Positions 18,853-27,897 of a stretch of 64,000 nucleotides of DNA are shown one piece after another (the first letter of the stretch is position 1; each line of letters starts with the position of its first letter). The notes beneath the pieces were generated by a model. It was not told the DNA's origin, searched no databases, and worked only from the letters and a program-made list of their open reading frames with translations. Origin of the DNA: Flavobacterium caseinilyticum. GTDB lineage: Bacteria > Bacteroidota > Bacteroidia > Flavobacteriales > Flavobacteriaceae. Both the position numbers and the translations under genes were made by a program. The stretch spans positions 798,012-862,011 of the forward strand of contig NZ_SMFM01000002.1 in assembly GCF_004349085.1 (NCBI RefSeq), in the 5' to 3' direction.

Positions 18853-20613
18853 ATGAAAGAATTACGTTATTTAAATAAATACTTCGTTAAATATAAATAC
18901 AGTTTTTTACTCGGAATTGTTTTTACCATTATTGCTCAGATATTTATGCTTTTCACCCCAAAGTTGATCAGCAATTCATTTAAATTAATTGAGGCTTTCG
19001 CCAAAGATGAATCCGTGTCCAAATCCGTTATTCATGAAGAATTAATTTCGAATATTCTACTGATTATCGCCACCACAATCATTGCAGGTTTCCTTACTTT
19101 TTTGATGAGACAAACCTTAATCGTGATGTCGCGACACATAGAATTTGATTTAAAAAACGAAGTGTTTCGTCAATATGAAAATCTTTCGCAGAACTTTTAC
19201 AAGCAAAATCGTACCGGAGATTTAATGAACCGCATCAGCGAAGACGTTTCAAAAGTACGAATGTATGTAGGCCCGGCGGTTATGTACACCATTAATACCG
19301 TGATTCGTTTTGCAATTGTAATCGTCTACATGTATAATGTATCACCTATCTTGACTTTATATACATTACTTCCTTTACCCATTTTATCGTACGCTATATT
19401 TAAACTGAGCTCTGAAATCAATATAAGAAGCACCATTTTTCAACAGTATTTATCTAAAGTTTCCAGTTTTTCGCAAGAAATATTCTCAGGAATACGGGTG
19501 ATTAAAGCGTATTCACTTGAAGATCAGCATCAAAATAACATGGTGAGTTTAGCTAATGAAAGCAAAAGTAAAAGTTTAAATTTGGCCAAAGTACAATCCC
19601 TGTTTGGTCCGTTAATGTTGGCACTGATAGGAATTAGCAATTTAGTGGTAATTTATTTTGGAGGTTCAATGTACATCGATGGTACTATTAAAAGTATTGG
19701 AACTATTGCCGAGTTTATTTTGTACGTGAATATGCTTACTTGGCCGGTAGCGTCTTTAGGTTGGATTTCATCAATGGTTCAGGAAGCTGAGGCTTCTCAA
19801 AAAAGATTGAACGAATTCCTAAAAATTGAGCCTGAGATAAAAAATAACAATGAAAATAAATCGGTGATTGAAGGATTTATTTCTTTCGACAACGTAAGCT
19901 ATACGTACGAAGATACTAATATCAAAGCGTTACAAAACATTTCGTTCACGGTAAAAAAAGGAGAAACTTTAGCTATTTTAGGAAAAACGGGATCCGGAAA
20001 ATCGACTATTTTATCGCTGATTTCCAGAATGTACGATGTAACCGAAGGGAAAATAACCATTGACGGAAAAGAAATCAGCAGCGTAAATCTATTTGATTTG
20101 CGAAACAGCATCGGAATTGTGCCGCAAGATGCGTTTTTGTTTTCAGATAGCATCAAGAATAATATCATGTTCGGTAAAGAGAATGCTACAGATAAAGAGG
20201 TACATGCTGCAGCAAAAAGTGCTGTGGTTCACGATAACATCATGGGCTTTAATAAACAATATGAAACCGTTCTTGGCGAAAGGGGAATTACACTTTCCGG
20301 CGGACAAAAACAACGTGTTTCTATTGCCAGAGCCATTATTAAAAACCCTCCTATTTTACTTTTTGATGATTGTCTGTCTGCAGTAGATACGGAAACGGAA
20401 GAAGCAATACTGAACAACTTAAATGAAATTTGCAAAGACAAAACAACAATAATTGTAAGCCACCGCATATCGTCAGCTAAAAATGCCGATAGAATTATAA
20501 TTATCGACAAAGGACAAATTATACAACAAGGATCTCATAATCAATTGATAAATCAAGAAGGGTATTACGCAGCTTTGTATTTGAAACAACTTTCAGAAAA
20601 AGAATTGCTATAA
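18853..20613 (+). CDS. ABC exporter half-transporter (permease-ATPase fusion)
   Basis: A 586-residue half-transporter: a six-helix exporter domain (residues 1 to about 320) fused to an ATPase domain. Walker A GKTGSGKST lies near 378-386, the Q-loop is in GIVPQDAFLFSD, and the signature LSGGQKQR and the H-loop VSHRIS are present. Walker B reads ILLFDD with Asp506 where the catalytic Glu normally stands, as in MdlA/YheI-type halves of heterodimeric exporters. No partner half is encoded nearby. The substrate is unknown; lipid or drug export are the usual roles of the family. Confidence 0.88.
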   Translation: MKELRYLNKYFVKYKYSFLLGIVFTIIAQIFMLFTPKLISNSFKLIEAFAKDESVSKSVIHEELISNILLIIATTIIAGFLTFLMRQTLIVMSRHIEFDLKNEVFRQYENLSQNFYKQNRTGDLMNRISEDVSKVRMYVGPAVMYTINTVIRFAIVIVYMYNVSPILTLYTLLPLPILSYAIFKLSSEINIRSTIFQQYLSKVSSFSQEIFSGIRVIKAYSLEDQHQNNMVSLANESKSKSLNLAKVQSLFGPLMLALIGISNLVVIYFGGSMYIDGTIKSIGTIAEFILYVNMLTWPVASLGWISSMVQEAEASQKRLNEFLKIEPEIKNNNENKSVIEGFISFDNVSYTYEDTNIKALQNISFTVKKGETLAILGKTGSGKSTILSLISRMYDVTEGKITIDGKEISSVNLFDLRNSIGIVPQDAFLFSDSIKNNIMFGKENATDKEVHAAAKSAVVHDNIMGFNKQYETVLGERGITLSGGQKQRVSIARAIIKNPPILLFDDCLSAVDTETEEAILNNLNEICKDKTTIIVSHRISSAKNADRIIIIDKGQIIQQGSHNQLINQEGYYAALYLKQLSEKELL

Positions 20614-20684
20614 TTGTTGGATAATACATATTTTTTATAGATTTTTGAGTGCTAGTTAACAACCATAAATTGATAGAAAGGATT

Positions 20685-21065
20685 ATGAGAGAACATGACA
20701 TGTTAGAAAAAGAAGAGATATTTTCTAAAGTATTAAGAGCTGGAAGAAGAACCTATTTCTTTGATGTGAGAGCTACAAAAGCTGACGATTACTACATTAC
20801 CATTACCGAAAGCAAAAAATTTACTGAAGAAGATGGATCTTTCCATTTCAAAAAACATAAAATCTACTTGTATAAAGAAGATTTCGCAGCTTTTGCAGAG
20901 ATTTTAGGAGAAATGACATCTTACGTTTTGAACCACAAAGGCGAAGAAGTAATCTCAGAAAGACACCAAAAAGATTTCAAAAAAGAATACGCATCTGAAA
21001 AATCAGATGACGATATTATACCACAAACATCAACTTTTACAGATATAGAATTTGATGATATTTAA
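20685..21065 (+). CDS. PUR-alpha-like nucleic-acid-binding protein (DUF3276)
   Basis: The preferred start gives 126 residues beginning MREHDMLEKEEIFSKVLRAG. A GTG 12 codons upstream is possible but adds unconserved residues. RRTYFFDVRATKADDYYITI and KHKIYLYKEDFAAFAEILGE are the two halves of a PUR repeat, a fold that binds single-stranded DNA or RNA. The C-terminus is acidic and disordered. It is a small, abundant type of Bacteroidota protein; its target is unknown. Confidence 0.85.
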   Translation: MREHDMLEKEEIFSKVLRAGRRTYFFDVRATKADDYYITITESKKFTEEDGSFHFKKHKIYLYKEDFAAFAEILGEMTSYVLNHKGEEVISERHQKDFKKEYASEKSDDDIIPQTSTFTDIEFDDI

Positions 21066-21087
21066 TTTTTAGTTCTTACTTACCAAT

Positions 21088-21126
21088 AAAAAAGTCCAAA
21101 AGTCATTTGATTTTTGGACTTTTTTG
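21088..21126 (+). terminator. Rho-independent terminator after the DUF3276 gene
   Basis: AAAAAAGTCCAAAA pairs with TTTTGGACTTTTTT around a GTCATTTGAT loop, 22 bases after the stop codon. Confidence 0.85.
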
Positions 21127-21156
21127 TACATTTAGGTAACAGTAGCAACAAACGGA

Positions 21157-21981
21157 ATGACACAACCTATCGTAAATGCAGCATGGCTTCAAAGCAAGCT
21201 TGAAGATCCAAACTTAATTATTCTGGATGCCAGTTTCAAAGAGAACAATTCCAATTTAAAAACTGACGTGGGTAACATTCATATTAAAGGCGCCCGATTT
21301 TTTGACATTAAACATACTTTTAGCGACACCACAAATCCTTTACCAAACACCATTCCGAGTCCTAAACAGTTTGAACTTGAAGCTCGAAAGCTAGGCATCA
21401 ACAAAAATAGTATTGTTGTAATTTATGATAACTTGGGCATTTATTCTAGTCCTAGAGCGTGGTGGCTTTTTAAAGTAATGGGACATCAAAATGTAGCTGT
21501 TCTAGATGGCGGACTGCCTGAATGGATTAGTCAAAAGTTTCCTGTTGAAGCAATACCTGAAAATCCAAACTATTCCATTGGGAATTTTGAAACCACATTT
21601 AATCCGGAATTGGTCAAAAGCAAAGAACAAATTTTAGAAAACATAAAGACCAAAAAAGCAGTTCTGATTGATGCCCGTGCGGAAAACCGATTCAAAGGAA
21701 TTGGAGACGAGCCCAGACCCGGATTACGAAGCGGCCATATTCCTGGTTCTATAAATATACCTTATACACAACTTTTGCAAAACGGCAAATTTTTACCAAA
21801 AGAGGAATTAATTAAAATCTTGAAAACAGAAAAGAGACCTCTTATATTCACTTGTGGCTCCGGAGTTACAGCTTGTATTGATTTAATTGCATACGAATTA
21901 ATATATACAAATCCAAAGTCTGTATATGATGGTTCTTGGACCGAATGGGGACAACTGGAAAATCTTCCAATAGAGAAATAG
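21157..21981 (+). CDS. Sulfurtransferase, 3-mercaptopyruvate sulfurtransferase/thiosulfate sulfurtransferase type
   Basis: A 274-residue protein with two rhodanese domains. The N-terminal one lacks a catalytic Cys (residues 1 to about 145, with SPRAWWLFKVMGH and VLDGGLPEW). The second (about 155-274) carries the active-site loop CGSGVTA with Cys233. A G-S-G-V-T loop fits 3-mercaptopyruvate sulfurtransferases better than the CRKGVT loop of thiosulfate sulfurtransferases. It transfers sulfane sulfur to thiol acceptors or cyanide. It lies alone between a terminator and a 600-base gene-poor stretch. Confidence 0.9.
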   Translation: MTQPIVNAAWLQSKLEDPNLIILDASFKENNSNLKTDVGNIHIKGARFFDIKHTFSDTTNPLPNTIPSPKQFELEARKLGINKNSIVVIYDNLGIYSSPRAWWLFKVMGHQNVAVLDGGLPEWISQKFPVEAIPENPNYSIGNFETTFNPELVKSKEQILENIKTKKAVLIDARAENRFKGIGDEPRPGLRSGHIPGSINIPYTQLLQNGKFLPKEELIKILKTEKRPLIFTCGSGVTACIDLIAYELIYTNPKSVYDGSWTEWGQLENLPIEK

Positions 21982-22587
21982 ACTATTTTTTTCTACCTGT
22001 GAACTAAATTTTTCGATGAAAACTTATTTTAATAAATTAATTAGAATCTTAATCATACGAATGACCCAAAATATTGGAAAAAATAAACAATCTCATTTGA
22101 AAAAGCGAATTGACGAGCAATTTGACATTTATTATTGCAACGAAAAAGTAAGTTTTAAACTAAAAACATACGTATTGAAGCCAATTTTTTATGGAAACTG
22201 AATCTAAAAATTCGTGACTGTAAACTAATTTATTTCAACCTAAATTCGAAAATCAATCCATCTTAAAATTTAGGATCGTAACCGTCCTTACATATTGTTG
22301 AAAATCAAACAATAACTATCTTTAAACGAAAGTTAAAAGAGGGTTATCCAAATGATTTACCATGTTATTTAATTACATTTATTCTTGTTTAAAATAAAGT
22401 AAAAAATCTTCCTTCAAATATTATTGGGAAAGAACGAAGATCACAAAAACAGTGAACCTTTTTTATAAAAAAATGGATGTTTAATCTCATTTTTTAGGAC
22501 TTAATCCATAAAGAGTTGAAACTGCCAGAAAATTATTTTAAAAAAGAATTTACACGTATTTAAAGCATTAAAATTTACTAAAACCAC
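21982..22587. other. 600-base gene-poor, AT-rich stretch, possibly decayed sequence
   Basis: A 61-codon frame (22016-22201, Lys/Ile-rich) has no recognisable domain and I do not call it a gene. Near 22505-22563 a short frame ends in HKELKLPENYFKKEFTRI and stop, which looks coding-like but has no start. The stretch may hold remnants of a degraded gene. No tRNA, hairpin terminator or consensus promoter is evident. Confidence 0.4.
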
Positions 22588-23508
22588 ATGAAAGAAGCCA
22601 ATTCATTATTTAGTTTTTTGTATTCCGCACTTTTATCAAAAACAACTAAAAAAAGAGCTGAAACTTTCTTTGTTTCGTTAGCGATAATTAGTTTTTTACT
22701 GCATTTAGGGATCATTGCCTTAGTTGACCTTAAAATTATTTTGATTAATGACTATTCTAAATTATTGAGTAATCCAATATCGGCAATATATACCCCATTC
22801 TCGTTTATTTTGATCTATGAAGTGTATCTGCTAGTTTATTATCTTCCTAAATCAACAACTATCTACATAGGCAAACAATATGAAATTATTACGCTTATTA
22901 TCATCCGAAGAATTTTTAAAGACTTAACCAAATTAGAGTTTAACTCTAATTGGTTTGATTCTAAAGCTAATGTGAATTTTACCCTTGACATCGTGGCAAC
23001 GATAATCCTGTTTTTCTTAATATTTGTATTTTACAACCTCAACAAGAAAAATGAAATTAACCAGTCCAAAATCCAGAAAACTATTGATATCAATTCATTC
23101 ATAAGGCTAAAAAATGTTTTTGCCATTATTCTCATCCCAATATTTTTAGTACTCTCAATATACAGTCTGGCTCATTGGATTTATGACAGTTTCTTTTCCC
23201 TAACGCAAATTGTAGATACAATCAAAGACATCAATAAGATTTTCTTTGCTGATTTTTTTACAATTTTAATTTTAATTGAAGTGCTTTTGCTTTTGTTTTC
23301 CTTCTTCCTTTCGGATAAATTCAATAAAGTCATTCGTAATTCAGGCTTTATCATTTCCACAATATTAATAAAGCTCTCTTTTGGAACAGAAGGAATTTTG
23401 AATACCATACTTATTGTCGCCGCAGTATTATTTGGTGTCATAATCTTAGCTATTCACAATAAATATGACACCTTAGAAGTCAAAAGCATCAGTACTTTAG
23501 AGTCTTAA
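22588..23508 (+). CDS. Hypothetical integral membrane protein
   Basis: A 306-residue protein with about seven hydrophobic segments (near residues 27-47, 58-85, 126-152, 175-200, 215-240, 245-265 and 270-295). Between helices are short Lys-rich loops, and residues 87-120 form a larger polar loop (IYIGKQYEIITLIIIRRIFK). I recognise no family. It has no operon neighbour: gene-poor DNA lies upstream and the CsaA-like gene converges on it with a one-base gap. It may be accessory. Confidence 0.7.
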   Translation: MKEANSLFSFLYSALLSKTTKKRAETFFVSLAIISFLLHLGIIALVDLKIILINDYSKLLSNPISAIYTPFSFILIYEVYLLVYYLPKSTTIYIGKQYEIITLIIIRRIFKDLTKLEFNSNWFDSKANVNFTLDIVATIILFFLIFVFYNLNKKNEINQSKIQKTIDINSFIRLKNVFAIILIPIFLVLSIYSLAHWIYDSFFSLTQIVDTIKDINKIFFADFFTILILIEVLLLLFSFFLSDKFNKVIRNSGFIISTILIKLSFGTEGILNTILIVAAVLFGVIILAIHNKYDTLEVKSISTLES

Positions 23509-23509
23509 A

Positions 23510-23848
23510 TCACCCAATTCGCAATCCATTTTCGATTTTAAAATCGGGAGCCAATAAAATCACATCGCCTTCAGCTCCAACGGCTCCTAAAACCAAGCAT
23601 TCGCTCATAAATTTCCCGATTTGTTTCTTAGGAAAATTGATTATCGCTACGATTTGGCGGTTTAGTAAATCTTCTTTCTGATAACGTTTGGTTATTTGCG
23701 CGGATGTTTTTCGGATTCCGATTTTGGAACCAAAATCAATCGTTAATTGGTACGCCGGTTTTCTGGCTTCAGGAAAATCATTTACCGCCAGAATAGTTCC
23801 TATACGCATCTCCACTTTTTCAAACTCAGTCCAACTAAGGTTTTCCAT
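23510..23848 (-). CDS. CsaA-type tRNA-binding protein
   Basis: A 112-residue OB-fold protein matching the tRNA-binding domain of CsaA (VEMRIGTILAVNDFPEARKP, LTIDFGSKIGIRKTSAQIT, FMSECLVLGAVG). It consists of this domain alone. CsaA has been described as a secretion-related chaperone in Bacillus and binds tRNA. A role in tRNA handling is plausible but unproven here. The gene converges on the membrane-protein gene, separated by one base. Confidence 0.92.
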   Translation of the reverse strand: MENLSWTEFEKVEMRIGTILAVNDFPEARKPAYQLTIDFGSKIGIRKTSAQITKRYQKEDLLNRQIVAIINFPKKQIGKFMSECLVLGAVGAEGDVILLAPDFKIENGLRIG

Positions 23849-23992
23849 ATAATATATTTTCTATTAAAGTGCTGAATAACAAACCTATAAATTTTGCAAC
23901 TAATTAAACTAATTCTGTAAATCTTTTTTTTCAAAATAGTAATAAATTTACAAAAGACGAATACTAAATTCATCTTTTAAATAGAAAATGTT

Positions 23993-24871
23993 ATGGAAAT
24001 GAGTCAAATGAATGACAGCAAAATGCGCAAAGAAAGTAATTCTGGTATAGACATGTATATTGAGACAGCGCCAAATGTAAAATTATACGTGAAGGATTAT
24101 GGTCAAGGAAAACCCGTAATTCTTATTCATGGTTGGCCATTATCGAATGAAATGTGGGAATACCAAATTGATGCTTTAATGCAGAATAACTGCAGAGTAA
24201 TTACCTATGATCGTCGAGGTTTTGGGAAATCATCGCAACCGTGGGATGGATATGATTATGATACTTTAGCTGATGATTTGAAAGCCATTATTGAACATTT
24301 AGATTTAGATGATGCTGCGCTCGTTGGATTTTCGATGGGTGGCGGTGAAGTGGTACGTTATTTCAGTCGTCATGGTGGAAAAGGAATTTCAAAAGCGGTT
24401 CTTATTGCATCAGTAACCCCTTTTCAATTGCAAACAGATTCGAATCCAAACGGAGTTCCACAAGAGAAATACGATGGAATGGCGGAGCAAATTAAAGCCG
24501 ACCGAATTGATTTTCTGGATGGTTTTGGGAAAAAGTTTTTTGGAGTGAGCTTAATTAGTAAAACAATCAGTACTCCTTTATTGGAGTATTACAGAATGCT
24601 GTGTTCTTTTGCTTCACCTCGTGCAACTTTGGAATGTGCCGTATCATTTTCAACAACGGATTTTCGCTCAGAAATGGCAGCTGTAAATGTTCCAACATTG
24701 ATTATTCATGGGGATGAAGACAAAACTGTTCCCATTGAAATTACGTCTGAAGTAGCGGCTAAATTAATTCCCAACAATAAATTTATCGTTTATCAAGGAG
24801 CGCCACACGGATTATTTTATACCGAAAAAGACAAATTAAACAAAGATTTAGTAGCATTTTTAAATTCATAG
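23993..24871 (+). CDS. Alpha/beta hydrolase, arylesterase/non-haem chloroperoxidase-like
   Basis: A 292-residue alpha/beta hydrolase. HGWPLSNEMWEYQ contributes the oxyanion hole, GFSMGGGEV carries nucleophile Ser114, HGDEDKTVP the acid, and GAPHGLF the His. RRGFGKSSQPWDGYDYDT is typical of the bacterial non-haem chloroperoxidase/arylesterase group. No signal peptide is visible, so it is cytosolic. The natural substrate cannot be told from sequence. It stands alone with a terminator downstream. Confidence 0.85.
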   Translation: MEMSQMNDSKMRKESNSGIDMYIETAPNVKLYVKDYGQGKPVILIHGWPLSNEMWEYQIDALMQNNCRVITYDRRGFGKSSQPWDGYDYDTLADDLKAIIEHLDLDDAALVGFSMGGGEVVRYFSRHGGKGISKAVLIASVTPFQLQTDSNPNGVPQEKYDGMAEQIKADRIDFLDGFGKKFFGVSLISKTISTPLLEYYRMLCSFASPRATLECAVSFSTTDFRSEMAAVNVPTLIIHGDEDKTVPIEITSEVAAKLIPNNKFIVYQGAPHGLFYTEKDKLNKDLVAFLNS

Positions 24872-24922
24872 GACAAACATTCAATTGTATTTACAATTAG
24901 TTGTTAATTAAATCTGAGGCAT

Positions 24923-24955
24923 AAAAAAACCCAAAATGTAAGTTTTGGGTTTTTT
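24923..24955. terminator. Bidirectional terminator between the hydrolase and peptidyl-prolyl isomerase genes
   Basis: AAAAAACCCAAAA pairs with TTTTGGGTTTTTT around a short loop, in the convergent gap. Confidence 0.85.
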
Positions 24956-24984
24956 AAATTTATAGTAACGATGAATAGTTTTAA

Positions 24985-25917
24985 CTATTTTACTTCCATT
25001 AATTCTACATCAAAAATCAAAGTAGCGTTTGGTGGAATTGCTCCTCCAGCACCACGAGATCCATATCCTAAATCCGATGGAATCACGAAACGTGCTTTGT
25101 CACCTACGCGCAACAACGCAATTCCTTCATCCCAACCTTCGATAACCTGACCTTGACCCAATCTGAATTCGATTGGTTTTTTTCTTGGATATGATGAATC
25201 AAAAACTTTACCGTTCTCTAATGAACCTTCATAATGAACAGCTACTGTTTTTCCGCTTTCTGCTTTTTTACCTTCACCTCTTTGAATAAATTGGTAACGC
25301 AAACCGCTTTCAGTTTTTTCAAAACCAGCTGCTAATTTTTCCATTGCTGCTTCAACATCTGCTTTTAAAGCTGCATCACGTTTGTTACGAGATCCTTTGA
25401 AAGTAATGAAAGCCTCAATTGCATTCCAGTTTTTAGCTTCTTCACCTTCTCTGATGATTTCCAAAGACTCTAAAACATCTCCTTGCTCAACAGCATCAAC
25501 AATATCCTGACCTTCTACAACATGACCAAAAACAGTATGTTTGTTATCCAACCAATCCGTTGGAATGTGCGTAATGTAGAACTGAGAACCGTTTGTTCCA
25601 GGTCCTGAGTTAGCCATTGCCAAAACTCCCGGACGATCGTGTTTCAAACTTGGGTGAAATTCATCATCAAATTTATATCCTGGATCTCCCGTTCCTGTTC
25701 CTTGCGGACAACCACCTTGAATCATGAAGTTAGGAATTACTCTGTGGAATTTTAATCCGTCATAAAATTTAACCCCTTGCGGTTTTACTTTATTTTCTAA
25801 GTTTCCTTCAGCCAATCCTACGAAGTTCCCAACTGTTCCAGGAGTCAAATCGTGTGTTAGTTTTACTAAAATAGCACCTTTAGTGGTGTTGAATTTAGCA
25901 TATATTCCGTTTTCCAT
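24985..25917 (-). CDS. Cyclophilin-FKBP fusion peptidyl-prolyl cis-trans isomerase
   Basis: A 310-residue protein joining two unrelated prolyl isomerase folds. Residues 1 to about 160 are cyclophilin (FHRVIPNFMIQGGCPQGTGT, ANSGPGTNGSQFYITHIPT, WLDNKHTVFGHVVEGQDIVD). After a charged linker, residues about 196-310 are FKBP (VAVHYEGSLENGKVFDSS, FRLGQGQVIEGWDEGIALL, GYGSRGAGGAIPPNATLIFD). The key aromatic and catalytic residues of both appear present. There is no signal peptide, so it is a cytosolic folding factor. Such fusions are known in Bacteroidota. Confidence 0.93.
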   Translation of the reverse strand: MENGIYAKFNTTKGAILVKLTHDLTPGTVGNFVGLAEGNLENKVKPQGVKFYDGLKFHRVIPNFMIQGGCPQGTGTGDPGYKFDDEFHPSLKHDRPGVLAMANSGPGTNGSQFYITHIPTDWLDNKHTVFGHVVEGQDIVDAVEQGDVLESLEIIREGEEAKNWNAIEAFITFKGSRNKRDAALKADVEAAMEKLAAGFEKTESGLRYQFIQRGEGKKAESGKTVAVHYEGSLENGKVFDSSYPRKKPIEFRLGQGQVIEGWDEGIALLRVGDKARFVIPSDLGYGSRGAGGAIPPNATLIFDVELMEVK

Positions 25918-26040
25918 TTTTGTTTAATTTTTATTGAAAGGCAAATTTACGAAATTAATTTTAAAAAGGGAATTTGGAGATTCGTTGATTTACATACGAA
26001 GAAAATGAGCTGTTGTGGGTAATGGATGAATTAAAATTTT

Positions 26041-26796
26041 TTAATAAAAATGTTTTAAGTAACTTGATTCATCTTGTATTTTGGAACGAAAATATATTCC
26101 TATAATTAATTTACTATCCTCTGGGACTTTATTTCTAACTCCGTTAATATAACTATACCATTCACTTTTTTTAATAATTTCAATTAGTTTGCGGTCTATA
26201 CGATTGCCGAAACCACTGACCTTTGTTACATTCTTAATTTTCAATTCAGAATTAAACACAATTTCATAAAAGCCGTAAGCCTTTTTTAACTTAATGCCTT
26301 TAAACCGCAGTAAATCATAATATAATTTATCACTCTTTTCCTGATAATGTGTTTTATCGGTAAAAACTATGTTTTTTGATTTAAACATTTCTAGTATTTC
26401 TAGTTCTTGGATAATGTCGTACGCAAAAGGATTATTCAAATAAACTAATCCTGAACACATTCCTATTTTATATTTACCATCAATATCTTTGAAGGCATAA
26501 ACAATCAGTTCAGTATTTTCAGGGATAAATATGGCACATGAACTACCAATATATTGATCATTTCTCCCTAAAACAAAAATAGATTCTAAAACTTCTCCTT
26601 TATACACCTCACTAACTTCAATGTCTGCCTTATATAATTCAACCGCTTCGCTTTCATTTTTATAATTCTTAATTATCTTGACCTTAGCAACAAAGTCTGA
26701 TTTGATATACTTATCTACTATTGAGGTCATACCACAAGAGCAAGCAAACACTGATCCGGTGAATAGGATCGTTAATATTTGGAAAATTTCTTTCAT
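26041..26796 (-). CDS. Secreted NTR/TIMP-like protein
   Basis: A 251-residue protein with a signal peptide whose cleavage would expose Cys19 in ACSCGM. This N-terminal C-x-C, followed by IVDKYIKSDFVAKVKI and a later Cys pair (GSSCAIF, GMCSGLVYL), resembles bacterial netrin/TIMP-like domains. The site also fits a lipobox, so it could be a lipoprotein. The C-terminal half (about 130-251) has no fold I recognise. It lies at the left edge of an accessory stretch and may be strain-variable. Confidence 0.6.
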   Translation of the reverse strand: MKEIFQILTILFTGSVFACSCGMTSIVDKYIKSDFVAKVKIIKNYKNESEAVELYKADIEVSEVYKGEVLESIFVLGRNDQYIGSSCAIFIPENTELIVYAFKDIDGKYKIGMCSGLVYLNNPFAYDIIQELEILEMFKSKNIVFTDKTHYQEKSDKLYYDLLRFKGIKLKKAYGFYEIVFNSELKIKNVTKVSGFGNRIDRKLIEIIKKSEWYSYINGVRNKVPEDSKLIIGIYFRSKIQDESSYLKHFY

Positions 26797-27288
26797 TTGT
26801 TCAGATTTTTTTTGTGATAAAAACTAAATACTAAAAACGCTGTAAACCACTATCTTTTATCCCGGTACTGAGAGAGCATTTTCTAACAAGCTTCAACTAA
26901 TATTAATTCCTAAATATAGGAACATTTAACTGCAAATCACCAAACTCGGTTTAGAAAAAAAGAATGAATTTCATACTTTTGTAACAGAAAAACAATCATG
27001 GTTTTCGCTTACCCTAGCCCAGATGGAAGTGAAAATCCTTTTTATGCGCCTTTTTGGCGGATAAAAAGATTGCAACGGACAGCTGGAAATAGCTCCGAAA
27101 GAAAAGTTTAATTGTCTCCAAAAAAGAGGACACAAAATCCTCTTATAATTGTATCTCATAATTTTACGAAAACTTGATAGTTTTTGCGAGTTAACGTTTC
27201 ACTAATAAAAACTGGACAGGCTGTTCAATATGAGTTTAATTGTTCGTGCTTCGCACGCAACGAAACTCGATATATTCATACTAGTTGT
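26797..27288. other. 492-base intergenic stretch holding structured repeat copy A
   Basis: Apart from the repeat at 27014-27115, it contains a hairpin AAGAGGA/TCCTCTT at about 27124-27145. A GC-rich stem (CGTGC, TTC loop, GCACG) at about 27245-27260 is enclosed by GAGTTT/AAACTC arms, just beyond the 3' end of the 135-residue gene. I see no convincing gene here. Confidence 0.5.
27014..27115 (+). repeat. Structured dispersed repeat, copy A
   Basis: A 102-base unit beginning CTAGCCCAGATGGAAGTGAA and including ACAGCTGGAAATAGCTCC. It is repeated at 30330-30431 in the same orientation with four differences. The core is a hairpin: CTTTTTAT and CGCC pair with GGCG and ATAAAAAG. The outer arms can pair through AGC/GCT and CCAG/CTGG with a five-base bulge, so it could be a structured RNA or a mobile palindrome. 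Confidence 0.85.
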
Positions 27289-27696
27289 TTATAATTTCAA
27301 AATAATCCCATGATGCGGATCATTTTTTCTTTGCAAAAATAGTTGAGACATCTTATCTTGAAAATAAATTTCAAAAGCTCCTATTATTTCAGCGTTGAAA
27401 TTCTGTGTATCAACAGATGTTATTTCTATTAAATTACGTTTATACTTCCACAAATAATTTTCTTTTTTAGCATTTGAATAAATCACTTCTAAAGTTTGAT
27501 TGTCTTTAAATTCAAATGATACAACGTCGGCATATTTTGTCAAGGTAACTGTAACTATTACTCCATTTTTTTCAGCGTATTCAAATTGTTTTAATTCCCA
27601 CTTATGAATTAATTTATTTTGTGAATTTTTCTCAATCGAACTTTGTCCAAGACAAGTTGAAATTGTTAAGAGTAAAGCTATAATTAATGTTTTCAT
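27289..27696 (-). CDS. Hypothetical secreted protein, lipocalin-like
   Basis: A 135-residue protein from the internal ATG at 27696, chosen because it opens a clear signal peptide (MKTLIIALLLTISTCLGQSS). The frame is open 51 codons further up, but that part lacks secretory or domain character. The mature part (HKWELKQFEYAEKNG, FEFKDNQTLEVIYSNAKKEN, LWKYKRNLIEI) has the strand pattern of small Bacteroidota lipocalin-like proteins. Function is unknown. It is the first of three minus-strand genes lying between two direct repeats. Confidence 0.6.
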   Translation of the reverse strand: MKTLIIALLLTISTCLGQSSIEKNSQNKLIHKWELKQFEYAEKNGVIVTVTLTKYADVVSFEFKDNQTLEVIYSNAKKENYLWKYKRNLIEITSVDTQNFNAEIIGAFEIYFQDKMSQLFLQRKNDPHHGIILKL

Positions 27697-27897
27697 AAAT
27701 TTTGTATTAAAAGTATTAGATTCTGGAATTCTCAGATTTCCTAAGGCAACTACTGGAAAAGTTACTGATAGTAAAGCCAGTTTCGGATTAAATTCAGTTT
27801 TATCTTTCGGATTTGCTAAATCATCCCAAATACAAAACCAACTTTCCATTAAGCCAATTACCCAAATCCGTTGTGGTTGCTGTTATGCAACGTGCAT

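Noticed and set aside
22016..22201. 61-codon frame after the sulfurtransferase
   Set aside because: Lys/Ile-rich without a domain, promoter or conserved neighbour; compatible with chance in AT-rich DNA.
26971..27159. Short minus-strand frame through repeat copy A (and a similar one through copy B)
   Set aside because: Both frames exist because the repeat is the same. The translated sequence is determined by the hairpin and has no protein features.
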